The notes: generated by a model not told the origin, from the letters alone. Numbered from the stretch's first letter, positions 17,456 through 27,371 are shown. The stretch: 64,000 nt of DNA from Stutzerimonas kunmingensis (GCF_002929225.1 NZ_PISM01000020.1:248001-312000); one strand, 5' to 3'. Numbers and translations are program-made.

Positions 17456-18613
17456 ATGGACCACTTGCTACCCGTTCAGCTCGTCGAATTGCAAAACGTC
17501 GCCGCCGATCTGGCTGAAACCGTCATTGCGCCGCTGGCGGCCGAGGTCGATGCCGACTGCCGCTGGCCCGCCCATTCGCTGCGAGCACTTGGCGATGCCG
17601 GGCTGCTCGGGCTGCAGGTGCCGAGCGAACTGGGCGGCCTGGGGCAGGGGCTGCTGGGCTTGTGCGTGATTACCGAAACCATCGCCCGCGCCTGCCCGTC
17701 GTCGGCGCTGTGCTACGGCATGCATTGCGTGGCGACCGCGGTGATCGCGGCCAAGGCCACCGAGCATCAGCGCGAACACTACCTGCGGGAGATCGCCGCG
17801 GGACAGCACATCACCACGCTGGCGCTCTCCGAGCGGGGCACTGGCGCGCATTTCTACCTGCCGGAAACCCATCTGGATGCCGACGGCGAAGATTTCCTGG
17901 TCGACGGTACCAAGCAGTTCGTTACCAACGGCGACCATGCTGACTCCTACGTCGTGTCCACCGTCGCGGCGGGCGCCGAGGCGGGGGATTTCAGCTGCCT
18001 GATCGTCGACCAGGGCAGTGCCGGCATGAACTGGCTCGAGCCCTGGGCCGGCTTTGGCATGCGTGGCAATTCCTCGCGGCCGTTGCAGCTCGATCGCGTC
18101 CGGGTACCGGCGCGCAACCTGCTCGGCGAGCCGGGCGATCAGGTCTGGTACGTGTTCGAGGTGGTCGCGCCGTTCTTCCTCATGGCCATGGCCGGCACCT
18201 ATCTGGGCGTTGCCCAGGCGGCGCTGGACGAGGCGAGCCTGCATCTGCGCTCGCGGCATTACAGCCATTCCGGCGAGTCGCTGCGGGATGTGGAAAGCCT
18301 GCAGATCCGCTATGGCGAACTCTGGACCGAGCTGGTCAAGACCCGCGCGCTGGTGCGCGAAGCCGCACGCCGGGGCGATGGCGCCCACCCCGAAGCGTTG
18401 TCGTTCATTCTGGCGTGCAAGGCCGATGCGGCGGAGACCGCAGTGCGTCTGGCCAACGAGGCGATGACTCTTTGCGGCGGCGCGGCCTATCGCGAGAACA
18501 GTCGTGTCGCCCGTCTGCTGCGTGACGCGCGGGCCGCGCACGTGATGACCCCCACCACCGGCCTGCTCAAGCTCTGGACCGGTCGCAGCCTGCTGGGGCT
18601 GCCGCTGCTATGA
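17456..18613 (+). CDS. Acyl-CoA dehydrogenase family protein
   Basis: A 385-residue flavoprotein with the acyl-CoA dehydrogenase layout: an N-terminal helical domain, a central beta domain (ITTLALSERGTGAHF, then DGTKQFVTNGDHADSYVV) and a C-terminal four-helix domain ending in LCGGAAYRENSRVARLLRD. The family usually oxidises acyl-CoA with FAD and passes electrons to ETF. The substrate is unknown; some members act as monooxygenases or desulfurisation enzymes. The ATG at 17456 with AGGAA upstream is preferred over one at 17411. The stop overlaps the next gene's ATG by 4 bases, coupling it to a sensor kinase. Confidence 0.88.
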   Translation: MDHLLPVQLVELQNVAADLAETVIAPLAAEVDADCRWPAHSLRALGDAGLLGLQVPSELGGLGQGLLGLCVITETIARACPSSALCYGMHCVATAVIAAKATEHQREHYLREIAAGQHITTLALSERGTGAHFYLPETHLDADGEDFLVDGTKQFVTNGDHADSYVVSTVAAGAEAGDFSCLIVDQGSAGMNWLEPWAGFGMRGNSSRPLQLDRVRVPARNLLGEPGDQVWYVFEVVAPFFLMAMAGTYLGVAQAALDEASLHLRSRHYSHSGESLRDVESLQIRYGELWTELVKTRALVREAARRGDGAHPEALSFILACKADAAETAVRLANEAMTLCGGAAYRENSRVARLLRDARAAHVMTPTTGLLKLWTGRSLLGLPLL

Positions 18614-21396
18614 GCGAGCTGCTGCTCGATCAGATCGCGCTGCTGGAGGCAGGCGATGCCGCGTTGCGCGAGCAGATCGACAGCTGGGCGACAGCCCACG
18701 GTCTGCAGGTGCGCAGCCTTGATCCAGGCGCGTTGCTGCCCGATGAGAACGAGCCGGCGCTGGTGCTGCTGGCGCCCGGTCTGCAACGCCCGGTGGCGCA
18801 GGCCCGGCAGCTGCGCAGTCGCTGGAAGGCCACCCAGTTGCTGTTCCTCAGCGATGAGGCGGGCGTCGACTCGCTGCACCGCGAGCTGGGCCCGGCGCCG
18901 TTGCTCGGGCCTCACTGGTCGATCGTCACCCTCGGCGCCAGCGCGCTGGCGCAGCTTGATCAGGCCTTGGCCAGCGTGCGGCGGCGGTCGCGCCTGCGCA
19001 CCACGTTGGCGCAGGCCAACGCGATGGTCGATGGCGGGCAGTTGAGCAAGCGTTCGTCACTCACCGCAGAGCTCTACCTGCATCATTTCATCGACGCGGC
19101 GCGCGACGCCATCGTCGGTCTCGACCGCGCCGGGGCGGTGCTCTACTGGAGCGCCGGTGCCGCCGAGATGTTCGGCCTTGGCCGTGGCGAGGTGCTACGC
19201 CGTGCGGCGAGCGGGCTGCCGTTCTGGAGCGACGAGCTGGGCCAGGCCCTGGCGCAGGTCCAGGATTGCGACACGACGCTGACCCTGCAGCATGAAGATG
19301 CGGCTAACGGGCGAACGCTGGAGATCGTCGTCGCCGCCGTGTGTTCTGCGGATGGCGCAGTGGTGGGCGCGGCACTGACCTTGCGCGATGTCTCGGCGCT
19401 GGTCGCGGAGCGTCGCGCCAACGAGCTGCATGGTCGTCAGCTCAGCGAGGAGCGCGCCCACCTGCAACGGCTGTTCGACCAGGCGCCGGGCTTCATCGCC
19501 ATCACCGAAGGGCCGCAGCACGAGCTGAAGATCGCCAATCGCGCCTTCCACCAGCTGGTCGGCGCCCGCGAGCTGCTCGGGCGTCCGGCGCTCAAGGCGT
19601 TTCCGCAACTGGAAAGCCGCGCGCTCTCCGATTTGCTACAGCAGGTCTATGTCACCGGGCGGCCCTATATCGGCCGCGACATCGCCGTGCGCGTGCGCCC
19701 GCAGGCCGGCGGCAAGGCCGAGCGTCACTATGTGAATTTCATTTTCCAGCCGGTGTTCAGCGAGGACGAGCAGGTCAGCGGCATCTTCTGCCAGGGCCAT
19801 GATGTCACCGCCCAGGTGCTGGCGCAGCAGGCGCTGCAGCGCTCCAGCGAGCAGCTGCAGGAGCTGGTCGAGGAGCGCACCCGCGAGCTGGAACTCAGCC
19901 GCCAGGCTCTGTATCAGTCGCAGAAGCTCGAAGCCATCGGCAAGCTCACCGGCGGCGTGGCACACGACTTCAACAACGTGCTGCAGGTGATCGCCGGCAA
20001 TCTGCAATTGCTGCAGCCGCTGGTGGAGGCCAACCGTGGCGCGGCGAAGCGGGTCGATGCGGCCAGCTCCGCCGTCGAGCGCGGTGCCAAGCTGGCGCGG
20101 CAACTGCTGGCCTTCGCCCGTCGGCAGCCGCTGCGCCCGCAGCCGACCAACCTTAGCCGGCTTTTGCGCGACCTCGACGAGCTGCTGCGCCAGGCGTTGG
20201 GCGAGCGCATCGAAATCGAAACCGTGGTGGCGGGCGGGCTGTGGACGACGATGGTCGACCCGAACCAGCTCGAACAGGTGGTGCTGAACCTGGCGATCAA
20301 TGCCCGCGATGCCATGCCTGATGGGGGCAAGCTCACCCTGGAGCTGGGCAACGCCATGCTCGACGAGCACTACACCGGTACCCAGATCGACGTCGCGCCA
20401 GGGCAATACGTGTTGCTGGCGGTGTCGGACACAGGCGTTGGCATGCCCGCCAACATTATCGAACAGGCCTTCGAACCGTTCTTCACCACCAAGCCAGAAG
20501 GGCAGGGCACCGGGCTGGGGCTGAGCATGGCCTACGGCTTCGCCAAGCAGAGCGGTGGGCATATCCGCCTGTACAGCGAACCGGGCGCCGGCACGAGCGT
20601 AAAGCTCTACCTGCCGCGCACCGAGCAACCCGAGGTACAGGCGCAGCCATCCACCGTCGGGCCGGTTGTGGGCGGCAGCGAAACCATCCTGGTGGTCGAG
20701 GACGATCTGCCGGTGCAGGCCACGGTGATCGAGCTGCTCACCGGCCTCGGCTATTCGGTGCTGCGCGCCAACGATGCGCAGAGCGCCCTGAGCATCCTGC
20801 AGAGCGGCCTTTCCATCGACCTGCTGTTCACCGATGTGGTCATGCCGGGGCCGCTCAGCAGCACCGAACTGGCGCGCCAGGCTCGCGTGTTGCTGCCGGA
20901 TATCGCCGTGCTGTTCACCTCCGGCTACACGCGCAATGCCATCGTGCATGGCGGGCGCCTCGATCCGGGCGTGGAGTTGCTGAGCAAGCCCTATCGGCAG
21001 GAAGACCTGGCGCGCAAGGTGCGCCAGTTGCTGGGCACGCAGCACAGCGACGACAAACCCGTCGAGCAGCAGTGGGTGATGGTGGTGGAGGACCAGCCGC
21101 AACTGCTGGTGCTGGCCTGCGAGATGGTCGAGGAGCTGGGCTACCGCGCCTGCGGCTATCCGAATGCTGAAGCGGCCGCGCAGGGGCTGCACGAACAGCG
21201 CTTCGATCACCTGTTGCTGGACGTCAATCTGCCGGGCCGATCAGGCCCCGACTTCGCTGCCGAGGCCTTGCGAACCCAGCCATGGTTGCGGCTGGTATTC
21301 GTCTCCGGTGAAGGGCGTATCGAAAGCAACCTGCCGGCGCGCTCGCTGCCCAAGCCGTTCAGCTTCGACCAGCTCGCCGAGATCCTGCAGGGGTAA
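18610..21396 (+). CDS. Hybrid sensor histidine kinase with two PAS and two receiver domains
   Basis: A 928-residue cytoplasmic hybrid kinase without membrane segments. Order: an N-terminal receiver-like region (1-125) without a clear phospho-acceptor; PAS at about 150-260 (DAIVGLDRAGAVLYWSAGAA); PAS at about 290-410; a coiled linker; HisKA with H452 (GGVAHDFNN); HATPase with NARDAMPDGGKL and GTGLGLSMAYGF; receiver 1 with D742 (LLFTDVVMPG); receiver 2 with D871 (LLLDVNLPG). No DNA-binding output is fused, so signalling passes to a partner outside this locus. The ATG overlaps the acyl-CoA dehydrogenase stop, suggesting the kinase responds to that reaction or controls it. Confidence 0.93.
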   Translation: MSELLLDQIALLEAGDAALREQIDSWATAHGLQVRSLDPGALLPDENEPALVLLAPGLQRPVAQARQLRSRWKATQLLFLSDEAGVDSLHRELGPAPLLGPHWSIVTLGASALAQLDQALASVRRRSRLRTTLAQANAMVDGGQLSKRSSLTAELYLHHFIDAARDAIVGLDRAGAVLYWSAGAAEMFGLGRGEVLRRAASGLPFWSDELGQALAQVQDCDTTLTLQHEDAANGRTLEIVVAAVCSADGAVVGAALTLRDVSALVAERRANELHGRQLSEERAHLQRLFDQAPGFIAITEGPQHELKIANRAFHQLVGARELLGRPALKAFPQLESRALSDLLQQVYVTGRPYIGRDIAVRVRPQAGGKAERHYVNFIFQPVFSEDEQVSGIFCQGHDVTAQVLAQQALQRSSEQLQELVEERTRELELSRQALYQSQKLEAIGKLTGGVAHDFNNVLQVIAGNLQLLQPLVEANRGAAKRVDAASSAVERGAKLARQLLAFARRQPLRPQPTNLSRLLRDLDELLRQALGERIEIETVVAGGLWTTMVDPNQLEQVVLNLAINARDAMPDGGKLTLELGNAMLDEHYTGTQIDVAPGQYVLLAVSDTGVGMPANIIEQAFEPFFTTKPEGQGTGLGLSMAYGFAKQSGGHIRLYSEPGAGTSVKLYLPRTEQPEVQAQPSTVGPVVGGSETILVVEDDLPVQATVIELLTGLGYSVLRANDAQSALSILQSGLSIDLLFTDVVMPGPLSSTELARQARVLLPDIAVLFTSGYTRNAIVHGGRLDPGVELLSKPYRQEDLARKVRQLLGTQHSDDKPVEQQWVMVVEDQPQLLVLACEMVEELGYRACGYPNAEAAAQGLHEQRFDHLLLDVNLPGRSGPDFAAEALRTQPWLRLVFVSGEGRIESNLPARSLPKPFSFDQLAEILQG

Positions 21397-21580
21397 GGGC
21401 CTCGCCGCGTGCCTGGGGGCGGGCGCCGCTGCGCGACAAGCCATGCAGGCCGATGGCGACGGGCGCCGCCAGGGCCAGCCAGCTCAGCCAATCGCCCGCG
21501 CCTTCGGACAGCAGCCCGGCGATCAGCCCGAGCGTGGACAGCACGCCGATCAGCACCGGCCAGAACCAGATGCGCATCAT
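21359..21580 (-). CDS. Small membrane protein of the siderophore-uptake operon
   Basis: A 73-residue protein with two hydrophobic helices (WFWPVLIGVLSTLGLIAGLL and WLSWLALAAPVAIGLHGL) and a basic tail. Its ATGATG start overlaps the stop of the upstream PepSY gene, so it is probably translated by coupling. Small membrane proteins often follow TonB receptor-PepSY pairs in Pseudomonas, with unknown role. Its last 38 bases run antisense into the end of the hybrid kinase gene, so the two converge with overlap. Confidence 0.7.
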   Translation of the reverse strand: MMRIWFWPVLIGVLSTLGLIAGLLSEGAGDWLSWLALAAPVAIGLHGLSRSGARPQARGEALTPAGSRRAGRS

Positions 21581-22705
21581 GAGCGCACCTCAGTCGCGCC
21601 GCGCTTGATCCACAGGTATAGGCCGCTGCCGAGCACGACGATGGTGAGGATATCCAACAACGCCCAGAGGACCTTCAGCGGCAAGCCGCCGTAGTCACCG
21701 AAGTGCAAGGGTTCTGAGAGCTGCAGCGCAGTGACGTACCACGGCCGCGCGCCGGCTTCGAGCACCTCGCCATTGGCCGGGTCGACCAGCAGCGCCTGGG
21801 TCAGGCGCGAGGTCAGCGGCGTGTCGCCGCGCAGGATCACCGCGACGTGCTCAGGCGTGGCGCGCAGCGTGCCGGGGTAGGCAATCATCGACACCGCCAT
21901 GTCCGGCGCCGCAGCCAGCACGCGATCGACCGCAGTCTGCAAGGAGCCATCAGCGGCTGGCGCGTCACTGGCATTGGTGGCCAGCAGTACCCGCGTTTCA
22001 CCGGCCTGCAACGCGGCGATCTGTTCGGCCTGCCAGGCCTGGAAGATCAGGTCCGCCCAGGTATTGATCACTCCGGTGAAGCCCACCGCCAGGGCCCACA
22101 CCAGGGTGACGATGCCGAGCAGGTTGTGCAGGTCCAGCCAGCGGGTGCGCGGCGTGCGTTCCTGGCGCACCTCGCCGAAGCGCAGCTTGCGCATGAAGGG
22201 CGCGTAAAGCACCACGCCGGAGACGATCGCCACCATCAGCAGCAGGCCCATGAAGCCGAGAAACAGCTTGCCGGCCAGCCCCGCGTAAAGGTCGACGTGC
22301 AGGCGGTACATCACGCTCATGAAGCCTTCGTCGAAGTTCGGCGCGCCGAGTACCTCGGCGGTGCGGGCATCGGAGAGGATCAGGGTCGATTCGCTTTCAT
22401 CGGTGTCCACGCGGGTATCGAGCTTGACATACCAGACGTCCGGCGCGTCTTCCTCGGCGAAAAAGTACAACGGCACGAGGCCCGGATAGGCCTTCACAGC
22501 TTCGGCCGCAACCCGGTCGACCGCAGCGCGCGGCGTGCCCTCGGGCATCGCCGGCGCCTCGATCTCGTTGCCGGTGAGGTGATCGATCTCGTGGGAGAAG
22601 ATCAGCGGCAGGCCGGTCAGGCACAGCATCAGGATGAACAGCGTAGAGACGAGACTGGACCACTTGTGGACCCAGCCCCCACCGCCGCAGGGTGACTGCC
22701 TGCAT
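21577..22705 (-). pseudogene. PepSY-domain iron-uptake membrane protein, frameshifted
   Basis: A PepSY-associated membrane protein expected to have 375 residues and several transmembrane helices (FLGFMGLLLMVAIVSGVVLY, LLGIVTLVWALAVGFTGVI, LLDILTIVVLGSGLYLWIK). Such proteins accompany siderophore receptors and may reduce or release iron from the siderophore. The natural start is the ATG at 22705, which overlaps the receptor stop. A run of five C at 22676-22680 (five G in the gene) throws the frame after about 10 codons; with four G the sequence reads RRWGWVHKWSSLVSTLFILM and joins the open frame. As it stands only an internal start near 22629 gives a product, without the first helix. This is either a real inactivating change or a sequencing error. 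Confidence 0.82.
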
Positions 22706-24946
22706 CAGAAATCGACCGTAGCGCTGACCGAGAGCGTGCGTGGGGCGCCGAGGACGAGGTAGTTCGAGCCTGGATAGCCACCTGTGGAGGCCCAGTAGTC
22801 ACGGCCAGTGGCGTTGTCGAGACGGGCGCGGAGCGTAACGTCGCGGTCCTGCACTTTCATCTCGTAGCGCGCACCGAGGTCCAGACGCGTCCAGGACGGG
22901 ATTTCTCGGTTATTGTCGATATCGGTGTACTGGCTGCTGGTATAGACGACGCGACTGGTCAGCGTGAGGCCGGCAAGCCGAGGCACATCCCATTCTCCGC
23001 CAATGTTGGCTTGGGTCTTGGGCACGCCAATAGCGTGGTTCCCGTCGTAATCGCCATTATCGGTGTCGCTTAGCTCGGTATCGAGCAGGGTCACGCCGCC
23101 CAGCAGACGCATTCCGGGGGCCGGTTCGCCGAACAGCGACAGTTCTATCCCGCGATTGAGCTGATCGCCTCCTTCGCGGAAGACGCCGTCGGTCACTACG
23201 CCGATAGGGCGTTCGGTGCGGAACACCGCCAGGCTGCCGCCCAGATTAATGCCGTCGTACTTCAAGCCGATCTCGGTTTGCTTGGCGATGTGTGGCGCCA
23301 GTGTTTGCCCGGCATTGCTGACTGCCTCGGTCGTTCCATCGGGCCGCCTGGTGGTCCATGGGGCGCTGTCACCCTTGGCAAGCCCCTCGATGTAGTTGGC
23401 ATAGATTGATACGTCATCGGTCAGCTTATAGAGCACGCCGCCAACAGGAGTGGTCTCGTAGCGGTTGATCCGTGACGCGCGATCTCCGGTCGCCGCAGAG
23501 TAGTTCCTGGTCTCGATCCCTTGTCGACGTGCGCCCAGGGTTACAAGTAGCCGATCATCCATGAACCCAAGCGTGTCTGCGATCGCCAGGCTCCGAGTGG
23601 AGGTGCGGCCGATCACATTAGGATCGGAAAGCGAACCGCTGATGTTTTTCGGCAGCAAGTCGGGGATAGGGATGTCGTACGGGTTATCGAGGCTACCGGC
23701 TAAGAGGTTGTCATAATCTGATCCACCGAACGCATTGCGTTCCTCGGCCCGAAAGGTCGCGGCAGACATTACCCATTGATGTGAGACCTGCCCGGTCAAT
23801 GCACGGCCGCGCAGGCCAATTTCACCTGTAGATATTTCTTCCTTGCGTCGGTTATCGAAGCGATATGCAGTCGTGGTGTCGGATCCGGTGTAAGTCGGAT
23901 TAGCCAAGCGGTTTTCTTCTTCGCCACGGCGTGCGCCGATGGCTAGCCAGCCCGTGATCGAGTCAGAAAAGTCGTATTCGCCCCGGGCGGTGCCGAACGT
24001 CTGCTTTTCCTTGGAGAACGTCCAAGATTGAGCAACGTTGTCTTCGGCATCCGGTGCACTTGGCAGGTCTATGCCGTCTTCGATGTAAACGCTTGGCCGC
24101 GGCGCATCGATGAAGTGGTACTGATGGCCGATATCGGCGGACAGACGGACGTTGTCGCCCTGGTAGTCCAGGCCGAGCGCAAACATATCCAACGTACTGT
24201 CTTCGTTGTCGACCGGCGTTTCGCCGGCATGCTTGGCGGCGTTGAGGCGTACACCGAAGCGCTCGCCTTCGCCGAAGCGGCGGCCCAAATCTACAGCTAC
24301 CGAACCTTGACCGCCGCTTTCGGCGCCTAAAGTTAGGCGGGTCAACGGCTCATTGGGTGCGCGTTTGGGCACCAGGTTGATCATTGCCACCCACACCTGA
24401 GCCGCCTGGAGCCGCGCCATTAAGGAATGCACTTGCACCGCGAAAGACTTCCGCGCGCTCGATGAACTCAGCGGCTACGTATTGGCGCGGCAACAAGCCG
24501 TATAAACCGTTGTATGAGATGTCGTCCGAGAACAGGCGGAAGCCCCGGACCATGTACAGCTCCTGCATGTTGCCGAAGCCCCGGGCCACGCGTACCGAAG
24601 GATCGTTCTGCACGATGTCCGACACGCTGCGCGCCTGCTGATCCTGAATCAGCTGCGAGGTGTAGGAGGTCGAGGTGAACGGGGTTTCCATGTAGTCGCG
24701 ATTGCCCAGAATCCCTACTCGCCCACCACGTGCAACCTGTTCGCCGGCGTAGGGCTGGGTCAGGCCATCGGCCGAGGCGTCGGCGCTGGCGGTGATCTCT
24801 ACCGATTGCAGTTCGACCGGCTCGGCAGCACTGCCTTGAGACTGATCTTCGAGTTGCTCCTGAGCCATGAGCGGCGAGCCAGCGAAGCTGGCGGCAAGGC
24901 AAACGGGCAGCAGTGCGGTTTTACGCGGGAAGCGAAGAGTGGGCAT
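22705..24946 (-). pseudogene. TonB-dependent siderophore receptor, frameshifted
   Basis: An outer-membrane ferric-siderophore receptor expected to have 746 residues. It has a signal peptide (MPTLRFPRKTALLPVCLAAS, cleavage near MAQ), then a plug with ETPFTSTSYTSQLIQDQQ and ELYMVRGFRLFSDDISYNG. A 22-stranded barrel follows, ending in the C-terminal aromatic signature LSVSATVDF. Frame is lost at 24384-24385, where AA stands in GGCAATGATC; with a single A the protein reads GVGGMINLVPKRAP and runs on. The first frame stops soon after the plug motif GGSGVGG. A receptor cut there would not form a barrel. The codon-level conservation on both sides suggests a very recent change or a sequencing error. 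A Fur-like box lies upstream. Confidence 0.87.
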
Positions 24947-25038
24947 ACGGACCTGACCGGACGTTGAGCTGTGAGGGTGTCGGATGATGGCGCGATGGGC
25001 AGTTGAGAGTCTGTGCCATCTGAGAGCCACTATCATAT

Positions 25039-25057
25039 TTCAATGCTAATAATTCGC
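25039..25057. promoter_or_regulatory. Candidate Fur box upstream of the siderophore receptor
   Basis: The 19-base site TTCAATGCTAATAATTCGC matches 12 of 19 positions of the GATAATGATAATCATTATC consensus. It lies about 95 bases upstream of the receptor start in an AT-rich patch. Iron repression of the operon would fit its genes. The match is moderate. Confidence 0.45.
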
Positions 25058-25223
25058 AACCGTATTCCGTCCGATGGAGCCGCGGCATGCTCGCGCGCCG
25101 CCGGCGCAGGGCGTCTGGCATGCGGGCCGCGCCTGCGTAGAAAAAAATGATTGGGTCTGTCGATTCGGGAATACACCAGACGACTAGCTGGTGAACCCGT
25201 TCATCCGATCAGAGGAAAAGGAC

Positions 25224-25682
25224 ATGAATAGCCAGAACAGCCAGGTCGAGAGCGCCATTCGCCAGCTGCACGAAACGTTCGAACAGGCCACCAAGGCCAA
25301 GGATCTCGACCGGATCATGGCGCAATACGCCGCCGACGTAGTCGCCTTCGATGCGGTCGGCGCACTGCAATTCAAGGGCGTTGAAGAATACCGGGTGCAC
25401 TGGCAGCGCTGCTTCGAGTTCTGCCAGGGCGAAGGTTTCTTCGAGACCCATGAGCTGCATGTGGATGTCGGTGGGGAGCTGACCTGCAGCCGCATGCTTA
25501 CCCACTGTGGCGGACCCAATGCCGAAGGCGAGATGCAAACGGCCTGGATGCGCGGCACGCGGGTCTGGGCGCGGCGCAACGGTGAGTGGAAGGTGATCCA
25601 CGAGCACTTTTCGATGCCCTTCGACATGCAGACCGGCCAGGTATGCATGGATCACGCACCGTCGCAGCAACAGACCGGTTGA
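25224..25682 (+). CDS. NTF2-like (SnoaL/YybH-type) protein
   Basis: A 152-residue protein of the NTF2/SnoaL-like fold. It has a helix pair with LHETFEQATKAKDLDRIMAQ, a strand YAADVVAFDAVGALQFKG, and the closing strands TRVWARRNGEWKVIHEHFS that are typical of YybH-like members. Members bind or convert small hydrophobic ligands; no function can be assigned. The start at 25224 has AGGAAAAGG just upstream; an upstream start at 25191 is less likely. It precedes the DGPF-ECF pair by about 90 bases and may be a target or partner of that sigma factor. Confidence 0.8.
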   Translation: MNSQNSQVESAIRQLHETFEQATKAKDLDRIMAQYAADVVAFDAVGALQFKGVEEYRVHWQRCFEFCQGEGFFETHELHVDVGGELTCSRMLTHCGGPNAEGEMQTAWMRGTRVWARRNGEWKVIHEHFSMPFDMQTGQVCMDHAPSQQQTG

Positions 25683-25770
25683 GGCTGGCCCGCGGTCTTC
25701 GTCGCGCGATCGGGCGAGGTCGTTCAATGGCTGCTAGCTTTGCTGCGTTGCCGGCAGACGGAGCCCCGCC

Positions 25771-26127
25771 ATGAACTACCTGTGCCTGATCTATTACGAC
25801 GAACAGCGTGTGGATGCGATGACCGACGAGCAGTGGCATGCGCTGGTCGCGCGTTGCGTGAGTTGCGGCGAGGAGCTGCGCGCCAGCGGCCACATGCTCG
25901 CCGGCGAACCGCTGCAGTCGGTGCGCACTGCTCGCACGGTGCGCGTGCGTGATGGCGTCACCTCGGTGGTCGACGGCCCCTTCGCCGAAACCCGCGAGCA
26001 GCTGGCGGGCTTCTACCTGATCGAGGCGGCGGACCAGCTGGAGGCCGAGGCCATCGCGGCGAAGATCCCGCCGGCCAGCCTTGGCTGCGTTGAGGTCCGG
26101 CCGTTGCGCCAGCTGCCGCAGCGCTGA
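25771..26127 (+). CDS. YCII/DGPF-domain protein
   Basis: A 118-residue YCII-related protein (ferredoxin-like dimeric fold). The start MNYLCLIYYDE and the DGPF motif at residues 68-71 (VVDGPFAETREQL) identify the DGPF subfamily. These proteins are encoded next to ECF42-group sigma factors in many bacteria, as here. Their biochemical role is not settled. The stop is followed after 2 bases by the sigma factor start, so the pair is one transcript. Confidence 0.92.
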   Translation: MNYLCLIYYDEQRVDAMTDEQWHALVARCVSCGEELRASGHMLAGEPLQSVRTARTVRVRDGVTSVVDGPFAETREQLAGFYLIEAADQLEAEAIAAKIPPASLGCVEVRPLRQLPQR

Positions 26128-26129
26128 GC

Positions 26130-27371
26130 ATGCCGCTGACCGGACATTTCACGGCGGCGCGGGTCGAGGCGGTCTATCGCAGCGAGTCGCGGCGCGTGTT
26201 GGCCACGCTGATCCGTCTGCTGGGCGACTTCGATCGCGCCGAAGAGGCCTTGCATGACGCCTTTGCCGCGGCCCTGCAGCAGTGGCCGCGCGATGGGATT
26301 CCGGACAATCCGCGTGCCTGGCTGGTTTCCGCCGGCCGCTTCAAGGCCATTGATGTCCTGCGCCGCCGTGCGCGTTTCGATGCCTCGTTGCGGCTGCTGG
26401 CCGAACAGCTGGAAGACGCGGCGCAGGCAGTGGAGGTCGATGAGATGGAAGACGACCGTCTGCGGCTGATCTTCACCTGCTGCCACCCGGCCCTGCCGGC
26501 CGATGGCCGCGTGGCGCTGACCCTGCGTGAAGTCTGCGACCTGACCACCGAGGAGATCGCCCGCGCCTTTCTCGCTCCACCGGCCACCATTGCCCAGCGC
26601 ATCGTGCGCGCCAAGGCGAAGATCCGTGACGCCCGGTTGCCGTATCGGATGCCCGAGCGCGACGAGCTGCCGGCGCGGCTGGAGAGCGTGCTGCGGGTGG
26701 TCTATCTGGTGTTCAACGAGGGCTACACCGCATCGGCCGGCGCCGAGCTGACCCGTGCCGACCTCTGTGCCGAGGCGATTCGCCTGGGCCGACTGCTCCT
26801 CGAGCTGCTGCCCAACGCCGAGGTGATGGGGCTGCTGGCGCTGATGCTGCTGCACGATGCCCGCCGGGCTGCGCGTACCGATGCTACCGGTGAGCTGGTG
26901 CGGCTGGATGAGCAGGACCGCAGCCAGTGGAGCCGCCAGCAGATCGCCGAAGGATCGCAGCTGGTGCAGCTGGCGTTGACCAGTCGCGCGTTCGGCCCCT
27001 ATTCGTTGCAGGCCGCCATCGTCGCGGTGCATGCCGAGGCGCCGAGCGCCGCGCAGACCGATTGGCCGCAGATCGTCCGGCTCTACGATGTGCTGCTGCA
27101 GTTGAGCCCGTCGCCGGTGGTGGAACTGAACCGCGCGGTGGCCGTGGCCATGCGCGACGGGCCCGAGGCCGGCCTGCTGTTGGTGGATGAACTCCTCGGG
27201 CGCGGCGATCTGCAGGACTACCACCTCAGCCACGCCACCCGCGCCGATCTGTTGCGCCGGCTGGCGCGTATCGACGAGGCTCGCGAGGCCTATCGCAGCG
27301 CGCTGCGCCTGGCGCAGCTGGAGCCCGAACGGCGTTTCCTGCAGCGGCAGCTGGATGAGTTGGGCGACTGA
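26130..27371 (+). CDS. ECF42-type RNA polymerase sigma factor
   Basis: A 413-residue extracytoplasmic-function sigma factor. Sigma region 2 is at about residues 10-80 (LIRLLGDFDRAEEALHDAF, then NPRAWLVSAGRFKAIDVLRR). Region 4 is at about 110-165 (VALTLREVCDLTTEEIARAF, then ATIAQRIVRAKAKIRDA). A long helical C-terminal extension (LPARLESVLRVVYLVFNEGY to the end, TPR-like) is characteristic of ECF42. There is no anti-sigma gene next to it; in this group the extension is thought to regulate activity. It is preceded by its DGPF partner with a 2-base gap. Confidence 0.92.
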   Translation: MPLTGHFTAARVEAVYRSESRRVLATLIRLLGDFDRAEEALHDAFAAALQQWPRDGIPDNPRAWLVSAGRFKAIDVLRRRARFDASLRLLAEQLEDAAQAVEVDEMEDDRLRLIFTCCHPALPADGRVALTLREVCDLTTEEIARAFLAPPATIAQRIVRAKAKIRDARLPYRMPERDELPARLESVLRVVYLVFNEGYTASAGAELTRADLCAEAIRLGRLLLELLPNAEVMGLLALMLLHDARRAARTDATGELVRLDEQDRSQWSRQQIAEGSQLVQLALTSRAFGPYSLQAAIVAVHAEAPSAAQTDWPQIVRLYDVLLQLSPSPVVELNRAVAVAMRDGPEAGLLLVDELLGRGDLQDYHLSHATRADLLRRLARIDEAREAYRSALRLAQLEPERRFLQRQLDELGD

